Source of the DNA: Hyphococcus sp.
Lineage (GTDB): Bacteria > Pseudomonadota > Alphaproteobacteria > Caulobacterales > Parvularculaceae
Reading direction: 5' to 3'
DNA length: 64,000 bases
Assembly: GCA_028284345.1 (NCBI GenBank)
Contig: JANQRY010000003.1
Location: 310,001-374,000, forward strand
The notes under the pieces were generated by a model. The model made no database searches. It was given only the letters and a program-made list of their open reading frames with translations, and had not been told where the DNA came from. How positions within the stretch are numbered: position 1 is the stretch's first letter; every line of letters begins with the position of its first letter. Of this stretch, positions 63,539-64,000 are shown one piece after another. Made by a program: the position numbers and the translations under genes.

Positions 63539-64000
63539 TCAAACCTGCATGATCTCCTCTTCCTTGGCGGCGAGCGCTTCATCGACCTTTTTCACATATT
63601 CGTCGGTGAGTTTCTGCACTTCGTCATGGAGGCGTTTTTGTTCGTCTTCCCCGCCCTCAGCCGTTTTCGCCTGGGTCATGCCGTCATGGCGCACATTGCG
63701 GACCGCCACGCGAGCCTGTTCGGCGTATTTCGCTGCGACTTTGGCGAGTTCGGCGCGCCGCTCTTCCGTCAGCGGCGGGATCGGTATGCGGATATTCTGC
63801 CCGTCGACCACCGGATTGATGCCAAGGCCGGATTCGCGAATCGCTTTTTCCGTCGCCGCGATGAGCCCCTTGTCCCAGATCTGAATCGAGATCATGCGCG
63901 GCTCGGGGATGGAGATCGTGCCCACCTGGTTCATGGGCATTTTCGAGCCGTAGGCGTCGACGTCGATCGGCTCGACGAGGCTCGCCGTCGCCCGCCCCGT
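63539..64000 (-). CDS. frr: Ribosome recycling factor (5' end outside window)
   Basis: Splits post-termination ribosomes with EF-G. The visible 153 codons cover the C-terminal five sixths of the usual 185 aa. Blocks: [60 protein letters not shown] and the final helix [20 protein letters not shown]. The frame is open through position 64000, so the start lies outside the window. First visible gene of the minus-strand envelope cluster. Confidence 0.96.
   Translation of the reverse strand, partial: TGRATASLVEPIDVDAYGSKMPMNQVGTISIPEPRMISIQIWDKGLIAATEKAIRESGLGINPVVDGQNIRIPIPPLTEERRAELAKVAAKYAEQARVAVRNVRHDGMTQAKTAEGGEDEQKRLHDEVQKLTDEYVKKVDEALAAKEEEIMQV

Overview
The window looks like chromosome of an alphaproteobacterium of the Caulobacterales/Parvularculales type. 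The evidence is a pleD-divK cell-cycle pair, a C4-pathway 5-aminolevulinate synthase, LpxI instead of LpxH in the lipid A cluster, a DinB with an N-terminal zinc ribbon, and large TonB-dependent receptors. The taxonomic call is an inference from gene content; no rRNA or taxonomic marker was compared.

Left core (1-24,414), GC-rich: pleD (cut by the window edge) and divK, dinB, an oligopeptidase B, a secreted MsrA, a small secreted Cys-rich protein and a fragment of an M3 peptidase gene. Then comes an FMN-riboswitch-controlled riboflavin operon, ribD-ribE-ribB-ribH, with folE as last gene, closed by a bidirectional terminator. It is followed by an Oar-like TonB receptor, argS with an upstream lipoprotein gene, ispH, rnhA, a peroxiredoxin, yqgE, a membrane EAL protein, a GNAT acetyltransferase, and hemA behind a near-perfect Fur box. 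A 29-bp perfect inverted repeat with a 27-nt loop occurs twice (after dinB and before rnhA).

Accessory island (about 24,422-51,400): visibly lower in GC than both flanks and made almost entirely of acyl-CoA catabolism genes. It lies between a complete tRNA-Trp gene (51,400-51,475, minus strand) and a direct-repeat fragment of the 3' half of that tRNA (24,422-24,501), as expected for an element integrated at a tRNA 3' end. No integrase is left. It carries an eight-gene minus-strand operon (nitronate monooxygenase, acyl-CoA dehydrogenase, crotonase, thiolase, FadJ-type bifunctional enzyme, HSD10-like dehydrogenase, PaaG-like isomerase, alpha-methylacyl-CoA racemase). Around it are two acyl-CoA ligases, a further crotonase, a dedicated TonB receptor, a lone KAS enzyme, two more SDRs, two hotdog thioesterases, two NTF2-like proteins and TetR, PaaX and LysR regulators. 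A palindromic motif, TACT-N4-AGTA, recurs in intergenic regions ahead of at least five island transcription units, including that of the TetR gene. It is the best candidate for an island-wide operator. Together the genes suggest uptake, CoA activation and beta-oxidation of an alpha-methyl-branched, perhaps terpenoid- or sterol-side-chain-like or aryl-alkanoic acid. The substrate is not identifiable from sequence alone.

Right core (51,400-64,000), GC-rich and all on the minus strand: tRNA-Trp and the canonical envelope cluster, in transcription order frr (cut by the window edge), uppS, cdsA, dxr, rseP, bamA, skp/ompH, lpxD, fabZ, lpxA, lpxI, lpxB. It covers undecaprenyl phosphate, CDP-diacylglycerol and isoprenoid synthesis, outer-membrane protein assembly and lipid A synthesis.
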